DNA from: Nocardia transvalensis
GTDB lineage: Bacteria; Actinomycetota; Actinomycetes; Mycobacteriales; Mycobacteriaceae
Length of the DNA: 64,000 nucleotides
Reading direction: 5' to 3'
Assembly (NCBI RefSeq): GCF_015477765.1
Contig: NZ_JADLQQ010000011.1
Span: forward strand, 1-64,000
Position 1 is the stretch's first letter, and each line of letters opens with the position of its first letter. Below the pieces are notes generated by a model that saw only the letters and a list, made by a program, of their open reading frames with translations, was not told where the DNA came from and made no database searches. This document shows positions 1 to 8,558 of the stretch, piece after piece. The translations under genes were made by a program, and so were the position numbers.

Positions 1-144
1 TCCCTTGGCTCCGGCGGCCCCACATCCCTTGGCTCCGGCGGCCCCACATCCCTTGGCTCCGGCGGCCCCACATCCCTTGGCTCCGGCGGCCCCACATCCC
101 TTGGCTCCGGCGGCCCCACATCCCTTGGCTCCGGCGGCCCCACA
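1..144. repeat. 24-bp tandem repeat, six full copies, cut by window edge
   Basis: Six identical 24-bp units run head to tail; each starts TCCCTTGGCTCC and ends GGCCCCACA. A seventh copy begins at 145 and turns into the left arm of a perfect hairpin (146-179). All frames stay open because 24 is a multiple of three, so a Pro/Ala-rich frame exists, but it has no ribosome site and I do not call it a gene. There are no unique spacers, so it is not CRISPR. It is one of five arrays in the window that abut terminator hairpins. Confidence 0.9.
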
Positions 145-145
145 T

Positions 146-179
146 CCCTTGACGCGGCCCCCCAGGGCCGCGTCAAGGG
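146..179. terminator. Perfect 15-bp hairpin, probable bidirectional terminator
   Basis: The arms CCCTTGACGCGGCCC and GGGCCGCGTCAAGGG are exactly complementary around a CCCA loop. There is no U-tract, as is common for actinobacterial terminators. The gene it ends lies left of the window. The first six bases of the left arm (CCCTTG) are also the first bases of the neighbouring 24-bp repeat unit. Confidence 0.7.
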
Positions 180-248
180 TTGTAGTCATGGGATGATCTG
201 TCGACAATTGACGGCTATGCCCGATCCTCTCCCTATCCCCTTCGGCCG

Positions 249-1532
249 GTGAGGCTGCTTGCGGACGTTGCTCCGCTGCGTCATACGGAATTCCGGAGGC
301 TCTGGACGACGAACATCGTCACCGTTGTCGGTGCGCAATTGTCGGTGGTCGCCGTCCCGCAGCAGATCTTCGAGATCACCCGCAGTTCCGGATATGTGGG
401 GCTGGCCGGGCTGTTCGGGCTGGTGCCGCTGGTGGTGTTCGGCCTGTGGGGTGGTGCGCTGGCCGATGTGATGGATCGGCGCAAGCTGCTGCTGATCACC
501 AGTTCCGGCACCGGCCTGACCGCCCTGGCGTTCTGGGCGCAGGCCGCGGCGGGAGTGAACAACGTGTGGATCGTGTTCGCGCTGTTCGCGATTCAGCAGG
601 CGTTCTTCGCCGTCAACCAGCCCACCCGCAGCGCCATCATTCCCCGGCTGCTGCCCGGCCACCTGCTTCCGGCCGCGAACTCGCTCAATTCCACGGTCAT
701 GCAGTTCGGCGCCATCGCGGGACCGGTCCTGGCCGGAACGCTGATCCCGGTCGCCGGTCTGTCCACGCTGTATCTCCTGGACGCCGTCGCCCTGCTGACC
801 ACGCTGTGGGCGCTGTGGCGGCTGCCGCCGGTCCCGCCCACGGGTGCGGCCCGCCGCGCCGGATTGCGCACGGTCGTCGAGGGTTTCGCCTATCTGGCCA
901 CCCAGCGCATCCTGCTGGCCTCGTTCGCCGTCGACATCATCGCGATGGTGTTCGGCATGCCGCGCGCCCTGTTCCCGCAGATCGCCCACGAGACCTTCGG
1001 CGACCCGATGGGCGGTGGCCGCGCGCTCGGCCTGCTGTTCGCCGCGATCTCGGCGGGCGCGGTGGTCGGCGGCATCTGCTCGGGCTGGCTGAGCCACGTG
1101 CGACGGCAGGGCCGGGCGGTCGTGATCTGCATCGTGCTGTGGGGCCTCGCGATGGTCGGATTCGGACTGGCCGTCGGCGTCACCGGCCATCAGCTGGGCC
1201 TGGGCGCGGGCCTGTGGATCGCGCTCGGATGTCTGGCCTTCGGCGGCGCGGTGGACATGTTCTCCGCCGCCCTGCGGACCACCATGCTGCAGCAGGTGGC
1301 GACCGACGAGATGCGCGGCCGGCTGCAGGGCGTATTCATCGTGGTCGTGGCGGGCGGCCCGCGCATCGGTGATGTTGCCCACGGTTTCGCCGCCGCGGCC
1401 CTGGGTACAGCTGTGGCATCGGCGGGCGGTGGCGTGCTCGTGGTGATCGGAGTCGTGATCGCCGCGGCCGTGTTCCCGGCGTTCGTGCGCTACCGGGTAC
1501 CGCGGGTTCACGCCCAGATTCCGGTGTCTTGA
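249..1532 (+). CDS. MFS transporter, EntS-like exporter family
   Basis: This is an integral membrane transporter of the major facilitator superfamily, probably a proton-driven exporter of a small molecule. The protein has 427 residues with about 12 hydrophobic segments. The loop between the second and third segments (GGALADVMDRRKLL) is the family's G-x-x-x-D-R-x-x-R signature. The N-terminus (LRHTEFRRLW) is typical of the enterobactin-exporter (EntS) branch. The GTG start overlaps the stop of an 11-codon frame (217-252) as GTGA, so coupling is possible. A link to siderophore export is conceivable but the siderophore genes here are 57 kb away. Substrate unknown. Confidence 0.8.
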   Translation: MRLLADVAPLRHTEFRRLWTTNIVTVVGAQLSVVAVPQQIFEITRSSGYVGLAGLFGLVPLVVFGLWGGALADVMDRRKLLLITSSGTGLTALAFWAQAAAGVNNVWIVFALFAIQQAFFAVNQPTRSAIIPRLLPGHLLPAANSLNSTVMQFGAIAGPVLAGTLIPVAGLSTLYLLDAVALLTTLWALWRLPPVPPTGAARRAGLRTVVEGFAYLATQRILLASFAVDIIAMVFGMPRALFPQIAHETFGDPMGGGRALGLLFAAISAGAVVGGICSGWLSHVRRQGRAVVICIVLWGLAMVGFGLAVGVTGHQLGLGAGLWIALGCLAFGGAVDMFSAALRTTMLQQVATDEMRGRLQGVFIVVVAGGPRIGDVAHGFAAAALGTAVASAGGGVLVVIGVVIAAAVFPAFVRYRVPRVHAQIPVS

Positions 1533-1714
1533 CGGTCGCGGCGCTAATACCACGCAGACCCCATCGCGCTCACCTCGTACGCAGGTGACTGTGAGGTAGG
1601 TAAGACAGACCCTCACTCATCGGCCCGGCCAGCCAGCGGCTAGCGTTGACAGCAGGCGCATCGGACGCCGACCGCGCTCGATGCCTATGGTTCTAGCCTG
1701 AGAGGGATCCTTCC

Positions 1715-3028
<1,314 letters not shown>

Positions 3029-3040
3029 ATCCCTTCCTTC

Positions 3041-3072
3041 GAACCCGCTTCCGCTGCGCCGGAAGCGGGTTC
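3041..3072 (+). terminator. gltA terminator hairpin
   Basis: GAACCCGCTTCCG and CGGAAGCGGGTTC form a perfect 13-bp stem with a 6-base loop, 12 bases after the gltA stop codon. It could also stop the opposing micro-operon at 3105-3424. Confidence 0.85.
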
Positions 3073-3104
3073 GTCGTATGTGTCGGCGGATGTGTCGGCG
3101 GCTC

Positions 3105-3263
3105 TCAATCCTTCCTGGCCCCTTCCCGCTCCATCCGCTCCCGGATTGCCCTCACCGATCTGCGTCTCGGTATGCGCTGAGGCCAGAACGTCGCTATTGC
3201 GAAGACGGCCAGCGGGATACCGATCACGATGAACAAGCCGACAGGCCAACCGAACAGACTCAT
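3105..3263 (-). CDS. Small single-pass membrane protein (52 aa)
   Basis: Not recognised. The product begins MSLFGWPVGLF and has one strongly hydrophobic segment at about residues 8-26, followed by WPQR and a basic, helical tail rich in Arg and Glu (RRRSVRAIRERMERE). That predicts an inner-membrane anchor with a cytoplasmic tail. Its ATG overlaps the stop of the upstream gene as ATGA (3260-3263), so translation is probably coupled and no separate ribosome site is needed. Gene-like features are the sensible membrane topology, the coupling and a proper terminator downstream (the shared hairpin at 3041-3072). Function unknown. Confidence 0.65.
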   Translation of the reverse strand: MSLFGWPVGLFIVIGIPLAVFAIATFWPQRIPRRRSVRAIRERMEREGARKD

Positions 3264-3424
3264 GATGCCGCCGCGGTGGTCGGGCGGTCCGTCTGCGCGT
3301 CCGCGTCACCACTGTGACCGAAGAGCTCGAGGTACACGCCTCGTTCATCCTCGGCATCGGATTCGTCGGCGTCCAATTCGAGAACCCCGCCGTCGAACGC
3401 GAAAAGCCTTGCATACCTGCACAT
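3260..3424 (-). CDS. Small acidic hypothetical protein (54 aa)
   Basis: Not recognised. The product begins MCRYARLFAFDGG and continues with an acidic stretch (LDADESDAEDERG) and a short hydrophilic tail. The ATG is preceded by GAGAGGGG seven bases upstream, a good ribosome site, which favours this start over longer in-frame extensions. The stop overlaps the start of the membrane micro-protein gene by ATGA. The pair forms a two-gene operon facing gltA. Base composition is lower in GC than the neighbours. The function may be a soluble partner of the membrane protein; this is inference from coupling only. Confidence 0.55.
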   Translation of the reverse strand: MCRYARLFAFDGGVLELDADESDAEDERGVYLELFGHSGDADAQTDRPTTAAAS

Positions 3425-3709
3425 ATCTCGACCCCTCTCCGTAGGTGGTGAGCAGCTCGGGATCGGGAGCCATGCGGTCTGACCGAAGGACAGGGTGGCG
3501 TGGGTGTGCATCGAACCCGAACCGGCCCTTCGGGGAGCTTCGACCGATCCCGAGCGCCACCTATGACGGTAGAAGGCAGACCAGACAAGGATCCAGAGGT
3601 TTGCGCGAGCTTGCGAGTTGGGCGTTGTTCTGCCCAAATACCACGTTAAGGGCGCCATCATGAGAGATGTGTGACGAATGCTCACGCACATCTATCGGAA
3701 GGAATGATC

Positions 3710-4039
3710 ATGTGGTTGCGGCTCTTGGGTGAAGGTGGCTCACCGTCGAACGGGTGCCCCGCGCTGTACGAGACCGGCCGAGATACGTACGTAGTGCGGG
3801 GGTGGCGGACCGACGTCTCCGGCACAGTCGAAATCCCCCATCTGCTACTCGGTTTAGTCCCGCCGGATATGTTCATCGGATCGGCATTGACTGATACGGG
3901 GCGCGGTACGTTCACCGTGAGCGGCGAGCCGGTTACCGACCCGGCAGCGTTGGCGCAGATGGGTCTACCGGCGCACGAGGCCGGTGTGGAGGTACCGAAG
4001 ATGGAGAGGACGTTCTACGGTGCAGTTGTTGCGGAGTGA
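3710..4039 (+). CDS. Hypothetical protein, first gene of an XRE/DUF6879 cassette
   Basis: A soluble 109-residue protein (begins MWLRLLGEGG) with no motif I recognise. The ATG at 3710 is chosen because GGAAGGA lies seven bases upstream; the in-frame ATG at 3704 would be too close to it. The 3' end overlaps the following DUF6879 gene by 20 bases, and that gene overlaps the XRE regulator, so the three are one operon. An imperfect inverted repeat (GATGTG...CACATC, 3665-3692) just upstream could be the operator for the XRE protein. In streptomycetes similar small partners sit beside DUF5753 regulators; the exact role is unknown. Confidence 0.7.
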   Translation: MWLRLLGEGGSPSNGCPALYETGRDTYVVRGWRTDVSGTVEIPHLLLGLVPPDMFIGSALTDTGRGTFTVSGEPVTDPAALAQMGLPAHEAGVEVPKMERTFYGAVVAE

Positions 4040-4550
4040 CGCACTCGACAAGGTGATCCACGACTGCCGACGCGAAGCGTTTCATCTGGAGCTGCAGGAC
4101 GAATACGGCACTTCCGAGGGAATCGAACCGTTTCGCAATTGGCTGGAAGGAGGACGGGACGAAGATTATGGATGGCTACGTAGCTGGCTGGATCTTGTCT
4201 CCGACATGACGATGCACGGTGCGACGATGCGCCGTGCTCGGGTGGTGACCGTCCCGCACACCGACTACACCCAGTGGTTACTGGAAGTATCACGGCAGAA
4301 CATTGCGGCTGGAGAGGAGATCCGGTACATCCCACGAGATCGAGTCGACCCGAATCGACTGACCACTGATGATTGGTGGCTCCTGGACGACAGAACGGTA
4401 GCATTCACAGCGTTCGAGCCGGACGGTCGGCTGGGAGGCGGCGCGGTCACGAATGACCCGCGAATTGTGGCGTACTGCCGGGAGGTTCGCGATTACGTGT
4501 GGAAGGCTGCTATTCCCTATGCCGAATACACGGCACACCGTACACAGTGA
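4020..4550 (+). CDS. DUF6879 family protein
   Basis: A 176-residue soluble protein. The sequence has the look of the DUF6879 family: an aromatic-rich N-terminal half (EAFHLELQDEYG, FRNWLEGG), a central RRARVVTVPHTDYTQWLL segment and a WWLLDDRTVAFTAF strand. The GTG start lies inside the end of the preceding gene, with GAGAGGA ten bases upstream. Its stop overlaps the XRE gene start as GTGA. Members of this family recur beside DUF5753/XRE regulators in actinomycetes and are thought to work with them, perhaps as an effector held in check by the regulator. Molecular activity is not established. Confidence 0.75.
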   Translation: MQLLRSDALDKVIHDCRREAFHLELQDEYGTSEGIEPFRNWLEGGRDEDYGWLRSWLDLVSDMTMHGATMRRARVVTVPHTDYTQWLLEVSRQNIAAGEEIRYIPRDRVDPNRLTTDDWWLLDDRTVAFTAFEPDGRLGGGAVTNDPRIVAYCREVRDYVWKAAIPYAEYTAHRTQ

Positions 4551-5398
4551 CTCGCGCGATACACGAAGCACGGGAAGCTCTCGGGGCACGGCTTCGAGAG
4601 CTTCGCCGCGATGCCGGATTGACCGGACGCAAACTGGCGGAACTCGCTGGGTGGCATGAGTCGAAAACCAGCAAGATCGAATATGGCAAGCAGACGCCTT
4701 CGGAGGCTGATCTTCGGATATGGTGCAGGCACACCGAAAGCCTTGACCAACTGCCGGATCTGATCGCCTCGCTGCGGAACATCGAGGCCGCATACATGGA
4801 GTTCCGGCGGGTTCTCGGTACCGGCACCCGTCGGCGCCAGCGTATGTTGGTGAAAACGGAGGGCGAGACCAAGCTGATTCGCTGGTACGAGCCATACGTA
4901 GTACCCGGACTTCTCCAGACTCCGGAATACATCGAATGGATCCTCGCCAAGGTGATCGGATTCTACGGGGTCCCGAACGATCTGGACGAAGGCGTAGCAG
5001 CTCGAATCGAACGTCAGAAGGTGCTCTACCAAGGAGACCATCGTTTTTCATTCCTGATCGCCGAACAGGTGCTACGGACAACGGCCAAGGACGACTCGGT
5101 CATGGTCGGACAACTCGATCGACTCCTCACCGTCATGTCACTGCCGCGCGTGCTGCTCGGAGTTGTTCCCGAGCGGGCAACCTACGAGGCTCCTGCCATC
5201 AACGGATTCGTTGTTTATGACAACCGGCTGGTTGATGTAGAGACCGTGAGCGCCGAGCTGTCGATCACTCAACCGCGCGAAATCGCACTCTATGAGCGAA
5301 TGTTCGCTGTACTGACCGAACAAGCGGTTCACGGTGAGGCGGCTCGCAATCTGATCAAGGCCGAGTTGGACAGGCGGCGGCGGAGGGGACGGGACTGA
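4547..5398 (+). CDS. XRE-family regulator with DUF5753 domain
   Basis: A DNA-binding regulator of the WhiJ-like type. Residues about 8-65 form the helix-turn-helix (ALGARLRELRRDAGLTGRKLAELAGWHESKTSKIE). Residues about 100-275 are the DUF5753 domain, marked by IRWYEPYVVPGLLQTPEY and a conserved Arg-rich C-terminus. The GTG start at 4547 overlaps the DUF6879 stop (GTGA); an earlier in-frame ATG at 4499 would add residues inside that gene and has no ribosome site. Length (283 residues) is normal for the family. It likely autoregulates the cassette and perhaps one developmental or stress target. Confidence 0.88.
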   Translation: MTRAIHEAREALGARLRELRRDAGLTGRKLAELAGWHESKTSKIEYGKQTPSEADLRIWCRHTESLDQLPDLIASLRNIEAAYMEFRRVLGTGTRRRQRMLVKTEGETKLIRWYEPYVVPGLLQTPEYIEWILAKVIGFYGVPNDLDEGVAARIERQKVLYQGDHRFSFLIAEQVLRTTAKDDSVMVGQLDRLLTVMSLPRVLLGVVPERATYEAPAINGFVVYDNRLVDVETVSAELSITQPREIALYERMFAVLTEQAVHGEAARNLIKAELDRRRRRGRD

Positions 5399-5489
5399 AC
5401 CGGCGACTACTCCCGTGGGAGGAGGGAGGGCTGGGATTTCGTTCGGTCGAAGGAAGTGGGTGGGGTGGTCTGCGGGCCACACTGCTGGC

Positions 5490-6647
5490 ATGAGAATTGG
5501 AAAGTTCAGGGGGAGGCTGTTTTTCGTTGCGGCGCTAGCTGTTGGGACGGTCGTGTCGGGTGGGAACGCGCAGGCCATGACGAACGGGAGTCCGGTAAAC
5601 GATCCTGCTGTCGCGCCCTGGGTAGCCACCCTTGCGCCGCTGGGGGATGACGAGTTGTTTCTGACCGCCACGTGTGGAGGTGCGCTAGTGGCGCCCGATC
5701 GGGTTGTCACGGCCGCGCACTGCGTCGACCAGATGGATCCCAGTCTGCTGCGGGTGCATATCAATGCGCGGCTGCTGTCTCGAGACCCGGGGATCGTTCG
5801 GGGGGTACGGGGGATTTCGGCGCTGCCAGGCTACGAGATACTGCCGACTCCGGCGACGCCGGGCAGTGCTGAGAACGGCAGTGCGCGGGACGATCTCGCC
5901 GTCATCGTCCTCGACGCACCCGTCGACAACGTTGCGGTGCTGCCGATCGCGGACCACCGGCCGGAACCGGGCCAGCCCGTGACTTTTTACGCACACGGAA
6001 ATACCGGTAAGGAAGTCGCCTTCGACGATCCCGAATATCGCAGCGACGTGCTGCACGGCGGTGACCTGCAGGTGATCTCGCATTCGGACTGCGCTGCGGC
6101 CACGCCCGCGACCGTCGACGAGAATTCGGTGGTGTGCGCGCAAGATTTCTCCGACTCGCCGGTGACCGGGTGCTGGCGAGACAGCGGTAGCCCCATGGTG
6201 TCCTACACCGACGGTGAACCACGGCTGGTGGGGCTGTTCAGTTTCGGCGGCGAGACCGCCGACAAACAATGCGGCGAGCCCGCACCGCTGGCACTGGCCG
6301 ATCCCACCGCGTTCCGAGATTGGATTTACGGACCACTCCCCGACCGCGAGCCGTATCCTGCGAACCGCCCCGCGGTCACCCGTGACGATCGATCGCTGCA
6401 CTGCGAGGCGCCCGCATGGGATTCCGAGCACGGCGGACAGCCGTCGGAGGTGAGTTTCGAATGGGCAACCCGCAAATACTTCGCCGACGTGATCCCCGTG
6501 CTGACGCCGATACCCGGCGCGACCACACCGACCCTCTCCCTCGCCGATACGAGCGAACTGCCGAGTGACGATGTCGTCTGCGTCGTCAGCGCGAGCAACC
6601 GCGGCGGCAGCATTCAGGTCTGGTCCGACGGCGTCCGGATCGGGTGA
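5490..6647 (+). CDS. Secreted trypsin-like serine protease (S1 family)
   Basis: A 385-residue exported protein. Residues 1-29 form a signal peptide (Arg/Lys start, FFVAALAVGTVVSG core, AQA cleavage site). The S1 catalytic triad is visible: His in VVTAAHCVD, Asp in RDDLAVIVLD, Ser in GCWRDSGSPMVSY. The serine motif is RDSGSP rather than the usual GDSGGP, so the oxyanion-hole neighbourhood is altered although Asp-Ser-Gly is kept. A C-terminal extension of about 110 residues contains Cys pairs and a strand-rich, immunoglobulin-like pattern. ATG 5490 is chosen because it gives a clean signal peptide; a GTG at 5415 is possible. Substrate unknown. Confidence 0.85.
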   Translation: MRIGKFRGRLFFVAALAVGTVVSGGNAQAMTNGSPVNDPAVAPWVATLAPLGDDELFLTATCGGALVAPDRVVTAAHCVDQMDPSLLRVHINARLLSRDPGIVRGVRGISALPGYEILPTPATPGSAENGSARDDLAVIVLDAPVDNVAVLPIADHRPEPGQPVTFYAHGNTGKEVAFDDPEYRSDVLHGGDLQVISHSDCAAATPATVDENSVVCAQDFSDSPVTGCWRDSGSPMVSYTDGEPRLVGLFSFGGETADKQCGEPAPLALADPTAFRDWIYGPLPDREPYPANRPAVTRDDRSLHCEAPAWDSEHGGQPSEVSFEWATRKYFADVIPVLTPIPGATTPTLSLADTSELPSDDVVCVVSASNRGGSIQVWSDGVRIG

Positions 6648-6651
6648 CGCG

Positions 6652-7809
6652 ATGCCGACTCTGCTCCGGCGCGCACCGTGGACCGACCGCATTCTGGGCA
6701 TCGTGGCACTGCTGTTCGCCTGCCTCGCATGGCTTCTCGCGATCGCCGAATCGGACGGCCAGCGGCTGTCCTATACGAGTTTCGCGGTGCTGTCCACGGG
6801 CGTGGCGCTGCTGGTTTTCGTGCGGCGGATCTGGGTTGTCCCCGCCTTTCTCGGCACCTATGCCCTATTCGCCGGTATGGCGCTGACAACCGCGCTGTCC
6901 TCGGTCTACCTGAGTATCCAGCCAATCCTGCTGTTCGCGCCGATCTCTCTGATGGCGGTCACGGAATACGCACGCTCATGGTGGTGGGGTCCGATCGCGT
7001 TCATCGTGGGAATCGTCGGCAGCTTCGGCAGCCCTGCCACCCGCGCGGAGTCGTTCTCGTGGTCGATCAAGTACCACATTCTCGTGCTGGCGGCCGCCTA
7101 CCTGTGGGCGAGCCGACGCCGCGCGGTGCGGAAGGCCCATGAGCGCGCTCTCGCGGCGGCACGGGCGAACGAACGCGCATTGATCGCGGCCGAATTGCAC
7201 GATGTCCTCGGCCACACGCTGGCGGCGGTGCGGGCTCAGGCCGGCGCCGGGCTGGTGGTGGCCGAGCGTCGCGGTGAATCGACGGCCGACGTGCTGCGCA
7301 CCGTGGCCGAGATATCCAAGGAGGCACTCGGCGATATCCGTCATCTCGTCGGACTACTGCGCGACGGCCACGAGCCCGCCACCTCCGCCGACTCGTTCAC
7401 CGACTTGCGAGACACGGTCCGCCGGGCTCGCGCGGCAGGAATCACCGTCGTCGACAACCTACCCTCCGACGACACGCTGACCGGCTGGCAGCGCCACTGG
7501 CCCGCCCCCACACGGCTGGCCGTGCTTCGGGTCGTACGGGAGGGGGTGACGAATGTCATCAAACATGGTGGCCCCCAGTCACATATGACGGTGACGGTGC
7601 GCGAGGAAGGCGGGCTCTGCCGCATCGTGGTCGAGAACGAGGGGACGGTGCCACACCATTTCGACCGCGGCAGCGGACTGACCGGCCTGCGGGAACGCAT
7701 GTCCTCGGTGGGCGGCACCCTCGACGTCGTCGCGACGGACAAGGGCGTGCGGCTGCAAGCGCAACTGCCGATACCGGCTCAGAGCTACCGAACCAGTCCC
7801 GCCGCATGA
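6652..7809 (+). CDS. Sensor histidine kinase (NarL-type, HisKA_3)
   Basis: A membrane sensor kinase of 385 residues. The N-terminal 155 residues hold about five membrane segments with very short loops, an intramembrane-sensing layout. The dimerisation/phospho-acceptor helix carries His183 in ELHDVLGHTLAAV, and the C-terminus has the HATPase region (VVREGVTNVIKHGG N-box, GSGLTGLRERM G-box). The gene follows the protease by four bases. The likely partner regulator is on the opposite strand, converging and overlapping by 25 bases. With the LanFEG-like transporter next door this resembles peptide-antibiotic sensing modules. Confidence 0.92.
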   Translation: MPTLLRRAPWTDRILGIVALLFACLAWLLAIAESDGQRLSYTSFAVLSTGVALLVFVRRIWVVPAFLGTYALFAGMALTTALSSVYLSIQPILLFAPISLMAVTEYARSWWWGPIAFIVGIVGSFGSPATRAESFSWSIKYHILVLAAAYLWASRRRAVRKAHERALAAARANERALIAAELHDVLGHTLAAVRAQAGAGLVVAERRGESTADVLRTVAEISKEALGDIRHLVGLLRDGHEPATSADSFTDLRDTVRRARAAGITVVDNLPSDDTLTGWQRHWPAPTRLAVLRVVREGVTNVIKHGGPQSHMTVTVREEGGLCRIVVENEGTVPHHFDRGSGLTGLRERMSSVGGTLDVVATDKGVRLQAQLPIPAQSYRTSPAA

Positions 7810-8456
7810 GCGAACACGACCAGCGCCACCCGATCGCGGCACTCGAGTTTGGTGAGCAGATTACGCACGTGCGTCTTCACCGTGGTCTCGGCGATGCAGA
7901 GTTGTTCGGCCACTTCGGCGTTGGTCCGCCCGACGCCGATCAGCCCGAGCACATCCATCTCCCGCGGGCTCAACCGGGCCAGCGCCTGCGGGGCCCGGCC
8001 GCCCTGCGGTGACGGCACCTCGGTCGTCCGCCCCTGCCGATACGCGTCGAACAAATGCGTTGTCGCAGTGGGCGAGATGACCGCACCCCCGGCATGCACG
8101 GCCCGAATCGCCGCCACCAACTCCCCCGGCTCACAATCCTTCAGCAGAAACCCGGCCGCCCCGGCGGCCACCGCGTCCACGACATAGGAATCCACATTGA
8201 AGGTGGTCAGCACGATCACCCGGGGCCGCGGCCCGGCCCGGGTGATCCGCTCGGTCGTGGCCACACCGTCCATCCCCGGCATCCGGATATCGAGCAACAG
8301 CACATCGACCGGATGAACCCGGCACACCTCCACCGCATCTCGCCCGTTCCGCCCACCCGGAAGCACCCGAATATCCGGCTCCTCGGCCAGCAACAACTCG
8401 AACGCCGAGGCAACCAACGGCTGATCATCGACCACAGCCACGTTGATCGCAGTCAT
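7785..8456 (-). CDS. LuxR/NarL-family response regulator
   Basis: A 223-residue response regulator. The receiver domain has acidic residues Asp10 and Asp11, the phospho-acceptor Asp56 in LLLDIRMPG, and the conserved Lys in FLLKDCEPGE. The C-terminal helix-turn-helix is of the NarL/LuxR kind (LSPREMDVLGLIGVGRTNAEVAEQLCIAETTVKTHV). The gene runs toward the kinase gene and the two 3' ends overlap by 25 bases (7785-7809), instead of the usual same-strand operon. It is divergent from the ABC exporter at 8559, which is its most likely target along with itself. Confidence 0.93.
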   Translation of the reverse strand: MTAINVAVVDDQPLVASAFELLLAEEPDIRVLPGGRNGRDAVEVCRVHPVDVLLLDIRMPGMDGVATTERITRAGPRPRVIVLTTFNVDSYVVDAVAAGAAGFLLKDCEPGELVAAIRAVHAGGAVISPTATTHLFDAYRQGRTTEVPSPQGGRAPQALARLSPREMDVLGLIGVGRTNAEVAEQLCIAETTVKTHVRNLLTKLECRDRVALVVFAHAAGLVR

Positions 8457-8558
8457 ACCGGAACCCTAAGCCACGCCCAGAACCCGACAGCGCGTACGAC
8501 CTGGGTTGTCGTTCGTCGGGAGGACGACCGGCGACGGTGAATCTCGCAGGATCGATGC
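8457..8558. promoter_or_regulatory. Divergent control region between regulator and ABC exporter
   Basis: These 102 bases separate the start codons of the response regulator and the exporter ATPase. They contain a dense GTCGT/ACGAC pattern (GTCGTTCGTC at 8508-8517, GGACGACCGGCGAC just after) that forms partial inverted repeats suited to a NarL-type dimer. No clear -10/-35 pair can be picked with confidence. Operator function is inferred from position. Confidence 0.4.

Noticed and set aside
5..196. Pro/Ala/His repeat protein encoded by the first array
   Set aside because: All frames are open because the unit is 24 bp; the frame runs through the terminator hairpin and lacks a start signal.
1591..1606. 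IdeR-like half site (GTGAGGTAGGTAAGAC) before gltA
   Set aside because: Only the left half resembles the consensus; the right half is missing, unlike the box at 61239-61257.
186..1616. A 476-codon open frame antisense to the MFS gene
   Set aside because: It exists because of high-GC codon structure. The protein is low-complexity Arg/Gln/His with no domain, while the opposite strand encodes a clear 12-helix transporter.
3091..3102. Short 12-bp duplication after the gltA terminator as a sixth terminator-linked array
   Set aside because: Only two copies of TGTGTCGGCGG occur and they share no bases with the terminator arm, so it does not meet the pattern.
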